From: Vicingus sp036171675
Lineage (GTDB): Bacteria > Bacteroidota > Bacteroidia > Flavobacteriales_E > Vicingaceae
Direction of reading: 5' to 3'
Assembly (NCBI GenBank): GCA_036171675.1
Contig: JAVHRO010000121.1
Location: forward strand, 1-64,000
Length of the DNA stretch: 64,000 bases
Below are positions 8,635 through 16,843 of the stretch, piece after piece. The translations under genes and the position numbers were made by a program. The notes under the pieces are model-generated. The model did no database searches, was not told where the DNA came from, and saw nothing but the letters and a program-made list of their open reading frames with translations. Position 1 is the stretch's first letter. Every line of letters starts with the position of its first letter.

Positions 8635-11600
8635 ATGAAAATTCGGGCTCTTTTTTTTATTTTACTAGGTTCTTGCAATATGCTAATTACAAATGCACAA
8701 AATTTGGTGGTCAATCCAAGTTTTGAAACCTATGCACCCTGTCCAACTGGTCCTAGCGAATTGATTAATGCTGCAAATTGGCACGATCCGTACTTAAATA
8801 TTGTAGGAGATACTTGTTCAACTTCCGATTTATACAACGCTTGTAATACATTTGGTTCTTTCGGAGTTGATGTTCCAGTAAACATTATGGGAAATCAACC
8901 TGCAAGAACAGGTAGTGGTTATGCAGGGATAATTATTTATGAAGGAATGTCATTGGCACCTGGTGATTGTAACTCACTTGGTGGTACTGGTTGGAGAGAA
9001 TATTTATCAGGAGAACTTACTTCTCCTATGTCTGCTGGCCAGCAATATTGTGTTTCATTTTGGGTAAGTTTAGCTGATACCGTAAAATGGGGGTCAAATA
9101 ATTTTGGGGTATATCTATCAACAACTCCATTGGCAATAAACTGTGGTAGTGTTGGTTCAAATTCCGATTTAAGTTCTTATGGAATCACTCCTCAATTGGT
9201 ATATGCTGGAGCACCAATTTTAAACACAACTGGTTGGACAAAATTGCAATGGACCTATACAGCAGTGGGCGGAGAACAATACATTACATTGGGTAATTTT
9301 TACGGTAACTCTTCTACTAACTACGTTTGTTCAAACGTTAATGCCATGAATCCATACGCTTATTATTTTGTTGATGATGTAAGTGTGGTTTCTGGTGTTT
9401 GTTGTGATACCTTCGTAGATCCAGTACCTCCTTTATGTACAACAGATGCCCCAATTACCTTTAATCCGATAACGCCTGGAGGAACTTGGAGTTCCGTTCC
9501 AGTAACAACTGGATTAAATTCAACAACAGGAGTATTTAATCCAACAACGTCAGGAGCAGGAACTTTTGCTATTACATATACACTATCTTGTGGCGGCGTA
9601 ACTAATTTTAATGTGGTTGTTGCTGTTTGTAGTTCAATGCAAGTATGTGTAGAAACCAATGGAGATTTATCCGTTTCTGGTGGCAATGGGCCATATACTT
9701 GGGCTTCTTGGACGGCTGGCTCTTCTACGCCAATTACCAACCAAACACAATGCGAATCTTGTGGATATTCATGGTTTGGGTTCCCTTTAAATCAATGTTT
9801 AGATGGAGCAACACCTGTTACTAGCTGTAATTCACCAGCAGCCTGGGTTAATTTTGGTTCAGGAGTTACAATAACTCCTCCTGGAGGATCAGACACCATT
9901 AGGGTTACTGATAATTTTGGGGTTGTTACCACAATTAATGGAATAGGTTCTTTGCCTTCGTGTAGCATGATTTGTGATGCCACAATAACTCCTGCAGGTC
10001 CTTTTTGTGTTAATGCCTCGTCAATTAATTTCTCTGCTGCTCAGACGGGTGGCACATGGTCTGGAACTGGTATTACGAATGCTAGCTTAGGAACCTTTAA
10101 TCCTGCTACTGCAGGAATAGGAAATCACATCATTACCTATACTTTAGCTTGTGGTGATGTTGATACTGAAACGATAGTTGTTAACGCACTTGACAATGCT
10201 AGTTTTAGTTACACACCAACAAATTTTTGCTTATCCGACCCAAATCCTTCCCCAACACTTACTGGTGTTTCTGGTGGAACATATACCATAAACAATAGTG
10301 GGGTTATTAATGCAAGTACTGGACAAGTAAATATTGCAAGCTCTGGTGTTGGCTCATTTACCATTACCTATAATACCAATGGAACTTGTCCAAATTCGCA
10401 AACATTTAATATTACCATTTCTGCAACAAATAATGCAACAATAACTCCAGCAGGACCATTTTGTGAAAATGCATCAGCAATAAATTTAGTGGCAGCATCA
10501 ACTGGAGGAACATGGACAGGAACAGGAATTACCAACTCAACTTTAGGCACATTTAATCCAACTACTGCTGGACCTGGAAGTCATATTATTACTTATACCA
10601 TTTCAGGGTCTTGCGGAACTAGTGATACGGAAACAATAGTAGTTAATGCTGTTGACAATGCTGCGTTTAGCTATTCGTCATCAAGTTTTTGCTTAACAGA
10701 TCCAAATCCAACTCCAACTATTGTTGGGGTAAGTGGGGGTACTTTTGCAATTTCTGGTGTTGGTGTAATTAATCCATCAACAGGAGAAGTGAATATTTCA
10801 AACTCTGGGGCTGGATCTTTTACTATAACCTATAGCACAAATGGGGCTTGCCCAAGTTCACAAACATTTAATATAAATATTAATAATTGTACGTTTCCAT
10901 TACCAGTAGCAAATTTTGCTGCTTCACAATCAAATATTTGTGCAGGACTTTGCATAAATTTTACTGATTTGAGTACAAGTTCTGCAGTAGCTGGAATCAC
11001 TTCGTGGGCTTGGACTTTTACAGGGTCAACAACCGCTACTTCTGCTTCTCAAAACCCAACAAATATCTGTTATAGTGCAGCAGGAACTTATCAGGTAGTG
11101 TTAACTGTAACAGATGCAAATGGTTCAGATACAGAAACCAAGGTTGGCTATATCACTGTATCCAGTTGTACAACACCTACTGCATTAATTAATGTTTCAG
11201 ACACCATGGTGTGTTCTGGAAATTGTATAACGGTGGCTAATACTAGTTTGAACGGAACATTATGGCAATGGTCATTTCAAAATGGGAATCCATCAACATC
11301 TGCAAATCAACACCCAGGGACAATATGTTTTGATAGCTTAGGAGTTCAAGAAATAAAATTAGTTGTTTCCAATACCTATGGTATCGATTCCATGTCTCAA
11401 TTTATAAATGTAGTACAAACTCAATACGTTACAACTGGAAATGATACTACCATACAATTAGGGCAATCGGTTGGTTTAAATGCAAATGGAGTTGTAAATG
11501 GGATATATACATGGACACCATCAACAGATTTAACTTGTGTTGGCTGTTCAAACCCAACATCAACACCAACAGAAACCATCACCTATACAGTAATCACAGC

Positions 11601-11928
11601 CGATTCAAATGGGTGCTCATCAATAGATAATATCACGATATACGTAGAGTTTCAAAACGTAATATTTGTACCAAACATTTTTTCTCCAAATGGAGATGGG
11701 GTCAACGATATTCTATATGTAAGAGGAATGGGAGTATCCAATTTAAAATTCTTTTTGTATGATAGATGGGGAGAGAAAGTATTTGAAACTACAAGTTTAG
11801 ATAAAGGATGGGATGGTACATTTAGAGGTAAAGAGATGAATAAAGCCGTATTTGTTTATTACCTAGAAGCAACCTTTCTAGATGGTAAGCAAGTAACCCA
11901 AAAAGGCGATATAACATTAGTTAAGTAA
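8635..11928 (+). CDS. Large secreted adhesin-like protein, PKD domains, T9SS type B signal
   Basis: A 1097-residue protein with a signal peptide (about 1-21, ending NAQ). Residues about 22-255 start NLVVNPSFE and look like a beta-sandwich binding module. Residues about 450-753 are two tandem copies, 152 residues apart, of a unit starting TITPAGPFC and containing TGGTW(S/T)GTGITN, a SINF/AINL strand, HIITYT and a SFTITY end. A more divergent copy lies near 270-330. PKD-type domains follow at about 760-835 and 846-927. The tail, from about residue 1011 (FSPNGDGVND...YDRWGEKVFE...WDGTF.G), is the gliding-motility/T9SS type B C-terminal domain. Known: type B cargo stays on the cell surface and depends on a PorP/SprF partner, and one follows after 18 bases. 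The ligand is unknown. Confidence 0.88.
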   Translation: MKIRALFFILLGSCNMLITNAQNLVVNPSFETYAPCPTGPSELINAANWHDPYLNIVGDTCSTSDLYNACNTFGSFGVDVPVNIMGNQPARTGSGYAGIIIYEGMSLAPGDCNSLGGTGWREYLSGELTSPMSAGQQYCVSFWVSLADTVKWGSNNFGVYLSTTPLAINCGSVGSNSDLSSYGITPQLVYAGAPILNTTGWTKLQWTYTAVGGEQYITLGNFYGNSSTNYVCSNVNAMNPYAYYFVDDVSVVSGVCCDTFVDPVPPLCTTDAPITFNPITPGGTWSSVPVTTGLNSTTGVFNPTTSGAGTFAITYTLSCGGVTNFNVVVAVCSSMQVCVETNGDLSVSGGNGPYTWASWTAGSSTPITNQTQCESCGYSWFGFPLNQCLDGATPVTSCNSPAAWVNFGSGVTITPPGGSDTIRVTDNFGVVTTINGIGSLPSCSMICDATITPAGPFCVNASSINFSAAQTGGTWSGTGITNASLGTFNPATAGIGNHIITYTLACGDVDTETIVVNALDNASFSYTPTNFCLSDPNPSPTLTGVSGGTYTINNSGVINASTGQVNIASSGVGSFTITYNTNGTCPNSQTFNITISATNNATITPAGPFCENASAINLVAASTGGTWTGTGITNSTLGTFNPTTAGPGSHIITYTISGSCGTSDTETIVVNAVDNAAFSYSSSSFCLTDPNPTPTIVGVSGGTFAISGVGVINPSTGEVNISNSGAGSFTITYSTNGACPSSQTFNININNCTFPLPVANFAASQSNICAGLCINFTDLSTSSAVAGITSWAWTFTGSTTATSASQNPTNICYSAAGTYQVVLTVTDANGSDTETKVGYITVSSCTTPTALINVSDTMVCSGNCITVANTSLNGTLWQWSFQNGNPSTSANQHPGTICFDSLGVQEIKLVVSNTYGIDSMSQFINVVQTQYVTTGNDTTIQLGQSVGLNANGVVNGIYTWTPSTDLTCVGCSNPTSTPTETITYTVITADSNGCSSIDNITIYVEFQNVIFVPNIFSPNGDGVNDILYVRGMGVSNLKFFLYDRWGEKVFETTSLDKGWDGTFRGKEMNKAVFVYYLEATFLDGKQVTQKGDITLVK

Positions 11929-11946
11929 ATTTTAAAGAGGAAAGAA

Positions 11947-13026
11947 ATGATAACAAGGAATCAATCAATAAAATGGCTTACCATTACACTGTTAACAATT
12001 GTTAATTTTCAAATTTCAATAACAACATGTAAAGCCCAAGATATACATTTCACCATGTTTGACGCCATGCCTGTAACAACCAATCCAGCCACGACAGGAG
12101 TTTTTAATGGCGGGTTTAGAGGAGTGTTAAATTATAGAAGTCAATGGGGAACTATAGGTAATCCCTACAAGACCTATTCAGTAATGATAGATGGAGGAAT
12201 TCTTAAAAATAAATGGAAAAGTGGGTACTTTGGAATAGGATTAGGTGCCTATAGCGATGTGGCAGGAGAGACCCAATTTGGCACCACAAAAGTTAACCTA
12301 TCCTTGTCAACAGTGCTATACTTAGATGAAAAAAATTCAGCATCAGTAGGGTTTTTAGGGTCATGGGCACAAAATAGCATAAAAGGAGATAATTTGCGCT
12401 GGGACACACAATTTAATGGTCAGACCTATGATGCAACAACACCAAGTTTGGAGAGCTTCCAATTTGAAAACGCATCGTATTTAGATTATTCAGCAGGAGC
12501 CTTGTGGGCATATGGAGAAAGTACCAAAACACTCAGTTCTATCGATAACTTTACCATGCAAGCAGGAATAGCGTTCTATCATGTAACCCGACCAAGCCAA
12601 AAAGTAGAATTTGGAGCTTTAGATAAGCTGTATTCGAAATGGGCTATTCATGCCGAATCGTTAATTGGGCTATTTAATTCAAGATGGGCGCTTAAGCCAA
12701 AAATGGTGGTATATCTACAAGGACCGTCAAGAGAAATAATAGGTGGCATACTTGCGAGATACATGCTAAAAGAAGAGTCAAAATATACAGGTATTTTCAA
12801 AGAAATGGCTATTTCATTTGGCTCGTATTATAGAGTTGGAGATGCATTTTCACCATCGGTAGAATTTGAAACAGCAGGATTAGCATTAGGCGTAGCATAC
12901 GACATGAATATCTCCGATTTATCCACAGCAACTGGAGGGAGTGGTGGTCCAGAGGTTTATCTAAAATATATAGCGGTTGCATTTGGATATGGAAAAGGCA
13001 CTAAATCGAACGCTAGGTTTAATTAA
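11947..13026 (+). CDS. PorP/SprF family outer-membrane protein (T9SS partner)
   Basis: A 359-residue beta-barrel-type protein with a signal peptide ending CKAQ. The mature start DIHFTMFDAMPVTTNPATTG, followed by FRGVLNYRSQWGTIGNPYKTY, is the PorP/SprF signature. Known: PorP-like proteins work with T9SS in secretion or surface attachment of specific type B cargo (SprF for SprB). It is 18 bases downstream of the adhesin and 48 bases upstream of a PorE-like gene, which points to a dedicated cargo/partner pair. The second copy in this window (59057-60094) shares the same N-terminal pattern. Confidence 0.88.
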   Translation: MITRNQSIKWLTITLLTIVNFQISITTCKAQDIHFTMFDAMPVTTNPATTGVFNGGFRGVLNYRSQWGTIGNPYKTYSVMIDGGILKNKWKSGYFGIGLGAYSDVAGETQFGTTKVNLSLSTVLYLDEKNSASVGFLGSWAQNSIKGDNLRWDTQFNGQTYDATTPSLESFQFENASYLDYSAGALWAYGESTKTLSSIDNFTMQAGIAFYHVTRPSQKVEFGALDKLYSKWAIHAESLIGLFNSRWALKPKMVVYLQGPSREIIGGILARYMLKEESKYTGIFKEMAISFGSYYRVGDAFSPSVEFETAGLALGVAYDMNISDLSTATGGSGGPEVYLKYIAVAFGYGKGTKSNARFN

Positions 13027-13074
13027 AATTCCAATTTTTTTAACTTAAAATTATTAATTAGCTAATTTCGTCGA

Positions 13075-15063
13075 ATGAAAAAAATTGGAGTATTAATATT
13101 TTTTTTAGGAATTTCTGTCCTATGTTTTTCTCAATCTAATATTGAGTTTAATAAATCCAACTTCAAATCAGATGTTGCTGGTTTTAAAGATGCTATAAAA
13201 AATGTTCAATTAGGTGACGCCAATTATTTTCGTTCTGTTTATGCCAAAGCATTAGATTATTATATTTTAGCAAACAAATTTAATCCTAACAATGCCGAAT
13301 TGAATGCTAAAATTGGTGATTGTTATTTAAAATCGTCTAATCGTTCTCAAGCGATAGATTATCTAAAAAAAGCGTACCAACTTGATGCTAAAATTGATGG
13401 GTATTATGTCTTTTTGTTTGGGAAAGCTCATCATCTTAGAAACGAATTTGACGATGCCATAAAATATTATAAACTTGCCAAAATAAATGGTAGCAAGTTT
13501 GAATCACAATTAAATGCTTTAGCTGACACAAAAATTGCCGAATGTACATCAGGTAAAAAATTAATAAAGCTTCCAATAAATGTTAAAATAGAAGCCTTAC
13601 AATCTGCTGTAAATACTGAATTCGAAGAGTATGTGCCAGTAATTAATGCAGATGAATCAGAGTTGTATTTTACATCTCGACGCCCAAATACAATTGGAGG
13701 TGCAATTGATCCAAACATTAGCGATTTTTATGAAGATATTTATTTCTCAAAAAAAGACAATGGTGATTGGAGTAAAGCAGTTAATCTAGGGGCTCCAGTT
13801 AATAGTCAATTTCATGATGCCACTGTAGGTTTGTCGCTTGACGGTCAAAAATTGTTTTTATACCGCGATAATAAAAAAGGTGATGGAAATATTTATGTTT
13901 CTGAAAAACAAGGCAATAAATGGACCGAGCCTAAAGAATTACCTGAGCCTATAAATTCAAAATATCAAGAAACATCAGCCTGTTATTCGTTTGATGGAAA
14001 TACTATTTATTTTGTTAGTAATCGACCTGATGGAAAAGGTGATAAAGACATTTATAAAGCAACGAAAGATGCAGGTGGTATTTGGGGAAATGCCGAAAAC
14101 TTAGGTAATATGATTAATACCAACCAAGATGAAGATGCTGTTTTTCTTCATCCAGATGGTAAAACGTTATATTTTAGTTCTAAAGGGCACGGCTCAATGG
14201 GAGGTTTTGATGTGTTTAAAAGCACGTATGAAAAAGGTAAATGGAGTACTCCTCAAAATATTGGTTTCCCAATAAACTCAGCTGATGATGACGTGTGTTT
14301 TGTGTTGACCGCAAGTGGTGATTATGGCTATTATACGTCTATAAAACCAGAAGGAAAAGGAAAACGAGATGTTTATAAAGTGAGTTTTTTGGATGAATTG
14401 AATAAGCCAAAATTAACCTTGTTAAAAGGAACCATTACCGACAAAAAAACAGGTGAGCCTTTAAAAGCCACTATAGAAATTTATGACAATGACAATGGGA
14501 AATTAGTAGGAGTTTTTGAATCAAATAGTACTACTGGAAAATACATGGTTTCATTGCCTGCTGGGGTTAATTATGGCTTAAGTGTTAAAGCTCCTGGCTA
14601 TCTTTTCTATTCCGAAAATTTTAATATAGCCAAAGATGCCGCCTTTAAGGAGGTGGTTAAGGATATTGGATTAGATAAATTGGAAGTAGGTAAAAAGGTG
14701 GTATTAAAAAATATTTTTTATGAATACAATAAATCAAGTCTAACATCAGCTTCATTTAATGAATTGAATAAAATTATTGAGTTGTTAAATAGTAATCCAA
14801 AAATTAAAATTGAAATTTCGGCACATACCGATTCTAGAGGCAGCGACGCGTATAATAACAATTTGTCACAAGAAAGGGCTCAATCTTGTGTAGATTACTT
14901 AGTGTCTAAAAATGTAGACCAAAATAGGCTAATAGCCAAAGGATATGGTAAAAAACAATTGTTAATTTCCGATATAGAAATTGCCAAAATTTCAACTGAA
15001 GAAGCTAAGGAAGAAGCTCATCAGCAAAATAGACGAACAGAGTTTAAAATTGTAGAAAATTAG
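13075..15063 (+). CDS. PorE-like OmpA family protein with TPR and PD40 repeats
   Basis: A 662-residue protein. In order: signal peptide (about 1-20, CFS/QS); a TPR-type helical region (about 45-155, LDYYILANKFNPNNAELNAKIGDCYLKS); a beta-propeller of WD40-like PD40 repeats (about 185-440, LYFTSRRP, IYFVSNRPDGKGDKDIY, LYFSSKGHGSMGGFDVF); a carboxypeptidase-regulatory-like sandwich (about 450-535); and a C-terminal OmpA peptidoglycan-binding domain (about 545-662, ISAHTDSRGSDAYNNNLSQERA). This order is that of PorE, a T9SS component that anchors to peptidoglycan, but similar proteins exist in multiple copies in this phylum, so orthology is not certain. It is the third gene of a T9SS surface module. 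Confidence 0.8.
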   Translation: MKKIGVLIFFLGISVLCFSQSNIEFNKSNFKSDVAGFKDAIKNVQLGDANYFRSVYAKALDYYILANKFNPNNAELNAKIGDCYLKSSNRSQAIDYLKKAYQLDAKIDGYYVFLFGKAHHLRNEFDDAIKYYKLAKINGSKFESQLNALADTKIAECTSGKKLIKLPINVKIEALQSAVNTEFEEYVPVINADESELYFTSRRPNTIGGAIDPNISDFYEDIYFSKKDNGDWSKAVNLGAPVNSQFHDATVGLSLDGQKLFLYRDNKKGDGNIYVSEKQGNKWTEPKELPEPINSKYQETSACYSFDGNTIYFVSNRPDGKGDKDIYKATKDAGGIWGNAENLGNMINTNQDEDAVFLHPDGKTLYFSSKGHGSMGGFDVFKSTYEKGKWSTPQNIGFPINSADDDVCFVLTASGDYGYYTSIKPEGKGKRDVYKVSFLDELNKPKLTLLKGTITDKKTGEPLKATIEIYDNDNGKLVGVFESNSTTGKYMVSLPAGVNYGLSVKAPGYLFYSENFNIAKDAAFKEVVKDIGLDKLEVGKKVVLKNIFYEYNKSSLTSASFNELNKIIELLNSNPKIKIEISAHTDSRGSDAYNNNLSQERAQSCVDYLVSKNVDQNRLIAKGYGKKQLLISDIEIAKISTEEAKEEAHQQNRRTEFKIVEN

Positions 15064-15092
15064 TTGGTATTGAAAATATCCTTACCTAACTA

Positions 15093-15122
15093 TTTGGTTA
15101 TAAGATAAAATTACTATCTTTG
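15093..15122 (+). promoter_or_regulatory. Promoter of rpsF-rpsR-rplI (Bacteroidota type)
   Basis: TTTG at 15093-15096, an 18-nt spacer, and TATCTTTG at 15115-15122, matching the TTTG / TAnnTTTG consensus. The last bases of the -7 element form a TTG in frame with rpsF, but this cannot be the start codon. Confidence 0.7.
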
Positions 15123-15164
15123 CCATCCTTAAAAAAATTAGTATTAACAAAAAATAAATTGGAA

Positions 15165-15506
15165 ATGACAAAACGTTATGAAACTGTTTTCATTTTAACT
15201 CCCGTTTTATCTGCAGATCAGGTAAAGGAAACAGTTGTAAAATTTAAACAAACACTAAAAGATGGTGGCGCAAAACTGCTACATGAAGATGATTGGGGAC
15301 TAAGAAAATTAGCCTATCCAATTCAAAAAAAATCAACCGGTTTTTACCATTTGTTCGAATACGAAGCTGAAGGTGATTTTATTGCTACTTTAGAAATAGG
15401 ATTGAAAAGAGACGAAAAAATTATGCGTTTTCTTACAGTTTCTATGGATAAGCATGCAATTGCATTCGCAGAATCTCGTAAAAACAGAAAACCAGTACAA
15501 GCTTAA
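15165..15506 (+). CDS. rpsF: 30S ribosomal protein S6
   Basis: A 113-residue protein beginning MTKRYETVFILTPVLS, with the S6 features YETVFI, LHEDDWGLRKLAYPI and GFYHLFEYEA. It binds S18 and 16S rRNA in the platform of the small subunit. An open frame runs back to a TTG at 15120, but that TTG is inside the -7 promoter element, so the ATG at 15165 is chosen. This also gives the family's normal N terminus. It is first in the rpsF-rpsR-rplI operon. No CCG-bulged S6:S18-binding leader was visible in the short 5' leader. Confidence 0.95.
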   Translation: MTKRYETVFILTPVLSADQVKETVVKFKQTLKDGGAKLLHEDDWGLRKLAYPIQKKSTGFYHLFEYEAEGDFIATLEIGLKRDEKIMRFLTVSMDKHAIAFAESRKNRKPVQA

Positions 15507-15532
15507 GTTGAACTTTTAAAAATCTAAAAATC

Positions 15533-15802
15533 ATGTCAGAAAATACATCAGACGTAAGATATCTTACCCCACCCAACATTGAATTACAAAAAGAAAAATA
15601 TTGTAGATTCAAAAAAAATAAAATTAAATATATCGATTACAAAGACGAAAAATTTTTACTTGCATTTGTAAACGAACAAGGTAAATTGTTACCACGAAGA
15701 ATTACTGGAACATCGTTAAAATATCAACGAAAAGTTGGTCAAGCAATTAAAAGAGCTAGACACATCGCTTTAATGCCTTATGTGGCAGATATGTTAAAAT
15801 AA
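15533..15802 (+). CDS. rpsR: 30S ribosomal protein S18
   Basis: An 89-residue protein with KYCRFKKNKIKYIDYKD and the conserved LPRRITGTSLKYQRKV and QAIKRARHIALMPY segments of S18. The single Cys of the usual zinc-related CRF motif is retained. It is 26 bases after rpsF and 19 before rplI, the usual operon order. Confidence 0.96.
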   Translation: MSENTSDVRYLTPPNIELQKEKYCRFKKNKIKYIDYKDEKFLLAFVNEQGKLLPRRITGTSLKYQRKVGQAIKRARHIALMPYVADMLK

Positions 15803-15805
15803 TTT

Positions 15806-15812
15806 AAGGAGG
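15806..15812 (+). promoter_or_regulatory. Strong Shine-Dalgarno of rplI
   Basis: AAGGAGG, 9 bases before the rplI ATG. This is notable because most genes here have no recognisable Shine-Dalgarno sequence, as is common in Bacteroidota. Confidence 0.75.
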
Positions 15813-15821
15813 CATTAAACT

Positions 15822-16271
15822 ATGAAAATTATATTAAAAGACAACATCGATAACCTAGGGTTTAAAGATGAAATAGTTACGGTAAAAGATGGTTACGGAA
15901 GAAACTTTTTAATACCAAGAGGTCTAGCTAGCATTGCTACCAAATCAACTTTAAGAGTTCACGAAGAAAACTTAAAACAAAGAGCCGTAAAAGATAAAAA
16001 AATTAAAGACGAAGCTGTTAAAACTGCCGAAACATTGAAAGCTGCAAAAGTTGTGGTTGGTGCAAAAGCTGGTGAAAACGGTAAAATATTTGGTTCAGTT
16101 AATACCATTCAATTAGCTGAAGCTATTGAAAAATTAGGATTAACAATCGACAAAAAATACATTAGAATTAAAGGTGAAACCATCAAAGCGTTAGGTTCTT
16201 ACGAAGCAGATGCTAGATTGCATAAAGATGTAGAGGTTACTTTTAAGTTTGATGTGGTAGAAGATAAGTAA
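15822..16271 (+). CDS. rplI: 50S ribosomal protein L9
   Basis: A 149-residue protein. The N-terminal rRNA-binding domain MKIILKDNIDNLGFKDE...VKDGYGRNFLIPRG is diagnostic. It is followed by a long central helix (about 45-80) and the C-terminal domain with ENGKIFGSVN. It is last in the rpsF-rpsR-rplI operon. The rimP promoter begins within 15 bases of its stop. Confidence 0.96.
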   Translation: MKIILKDNIDNLGFKDEIVTVKDGYGRNFLIPRGLASIATKSTLRVHEENLKQRAVKDKKIKDEAVKTAETLKAAKVVVGAKAGENGKIFGSVNTIQLAEAIEKLGLTIDKKYIRIKGETIKALGSYEADARLHKDVEVTFKFDVVEDK

Positions 16272-16280
16272 TTATTTTTT

Positions 16281-16311
16281 TGCTACTTAAAAATATAATT
16301 GTATCTTTGTA
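16281..16311 (+). promoter_or_regulatory. Promoter of rimP-nusA-infB
   Basis: TTTG at 16281-16284, a 19-nt spacer, then TATCTTTG at 16304-16311. This is one of the best matches to the Bacteroidota consensus in the window. The expected transcript start is near 16318, upstream of a strong hairpin. Confidence 0.7.
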
Positions 16312-16331
16312 ATTCAAAATAAAGAAGGTGT

Positions 16332-16358
16332 AAGAGGGGACGTAAGTCCCCTCTTTTT
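16332..16358 (+). terminator. Terminator-like hairpin in the rimP leader
   Basis: A 10-bp perfect stem (16332-16341 with 16346-16355) around AGAGGGGAC / GTCCCCTCT, closed by a GTAA (GNRA) tetraloop and followed by a run of Ts. It ends 10 bases before the rimP ATG and lies downstream of the rimP promoter. It could end rplI transcripts, attenuate rimP-nusA-infB, or do both. Confidence 0.75.
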
Positions 16359-16368
16359 ATGATGAAAA

Positions 16369-16836
16369 ATGATAACTAAAGAACAAATATTAGTACTACT
16401 AAAAGATAAGCTTGTCGAAAGTCAAGTTTTTGTTGTAGAATTAGAAATTAAGTCTGGCAACAATATTTATTTAGAAATTGATAGTATTAAAGGTGTTAGT
16501 ATTAAGGATTGTGTTGATTTTAGTCGTCAAATAGAACATAATTTAGATAGAGAAACTGAAGATTTTGAGTTGCACGTATCTTCTCCTGGATTGGATAAAC
16601 CGTTAAGAGTATTTCAACAATATGTAAAAAATATTGGTAGAGAGTTAAAAATTGTGCTTACAAACAATGAACTACTTGAAGGTAAACTAAAAGAAGTGAA
16701 TTCAGAGGAAATAGTGATAACCTATACCTTAATAGAAAAAATTGAAGGTAAAAAGAAAAAACAAACAACAATAAAAGAAGAAACAATACCATTTACCAAA
16801 ATAAAAGAATCAACAATAATTATATCGTTTAAATAA
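16369..16836 (+). CDS. rimP: Ribosome maturation factor RimP
   Basis: A 155-residue protein needed for 30S assembly. It shows the family pattern: an N-terminal alpha/beta domain (VELEIKSGNNIYLEIDS..GVSIKDCVDFSRQIE, then FELHVSSPGLDKPL), and a C-terminal SH3-like domain from about residue 90 (NIGRELKIVLTNNELLEGKL). It is directly followed by nusA after 7 bases, the near-universal rimP-nusA-infB order. Confidence 0.92.
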   Translation: MITKEQILVLLKDKLVESQVFVVELEIKSGNNIYLEIDSIKGVSIKDCVDFSRQIEHNLDRETEDFELHVSSPGLDKPLRVFQQYVKNIGRELKIVLTNNELLEGKLKEVNSEEIVITYTLIEKIEGKKKKQTTIKEETIPFTKIKESTIIISFK

Positions 16837-16843
16837 TTTTTAC

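Noticed and set aside
9363..9740. A 125-residue minus-strand frame inside the adhesin gene
   Set aside because: It is antisense to a domain-rich coding region, and its Pro/Val/Thr-rich sequence is what the reverse of Gly/Thr repeats gives.
15123..15164. An S6:S18-binding leader upstream of rpsF
   Set aside because: The leader is about 35 bases, AT-only in practice, and has no CCG bulge or stem.
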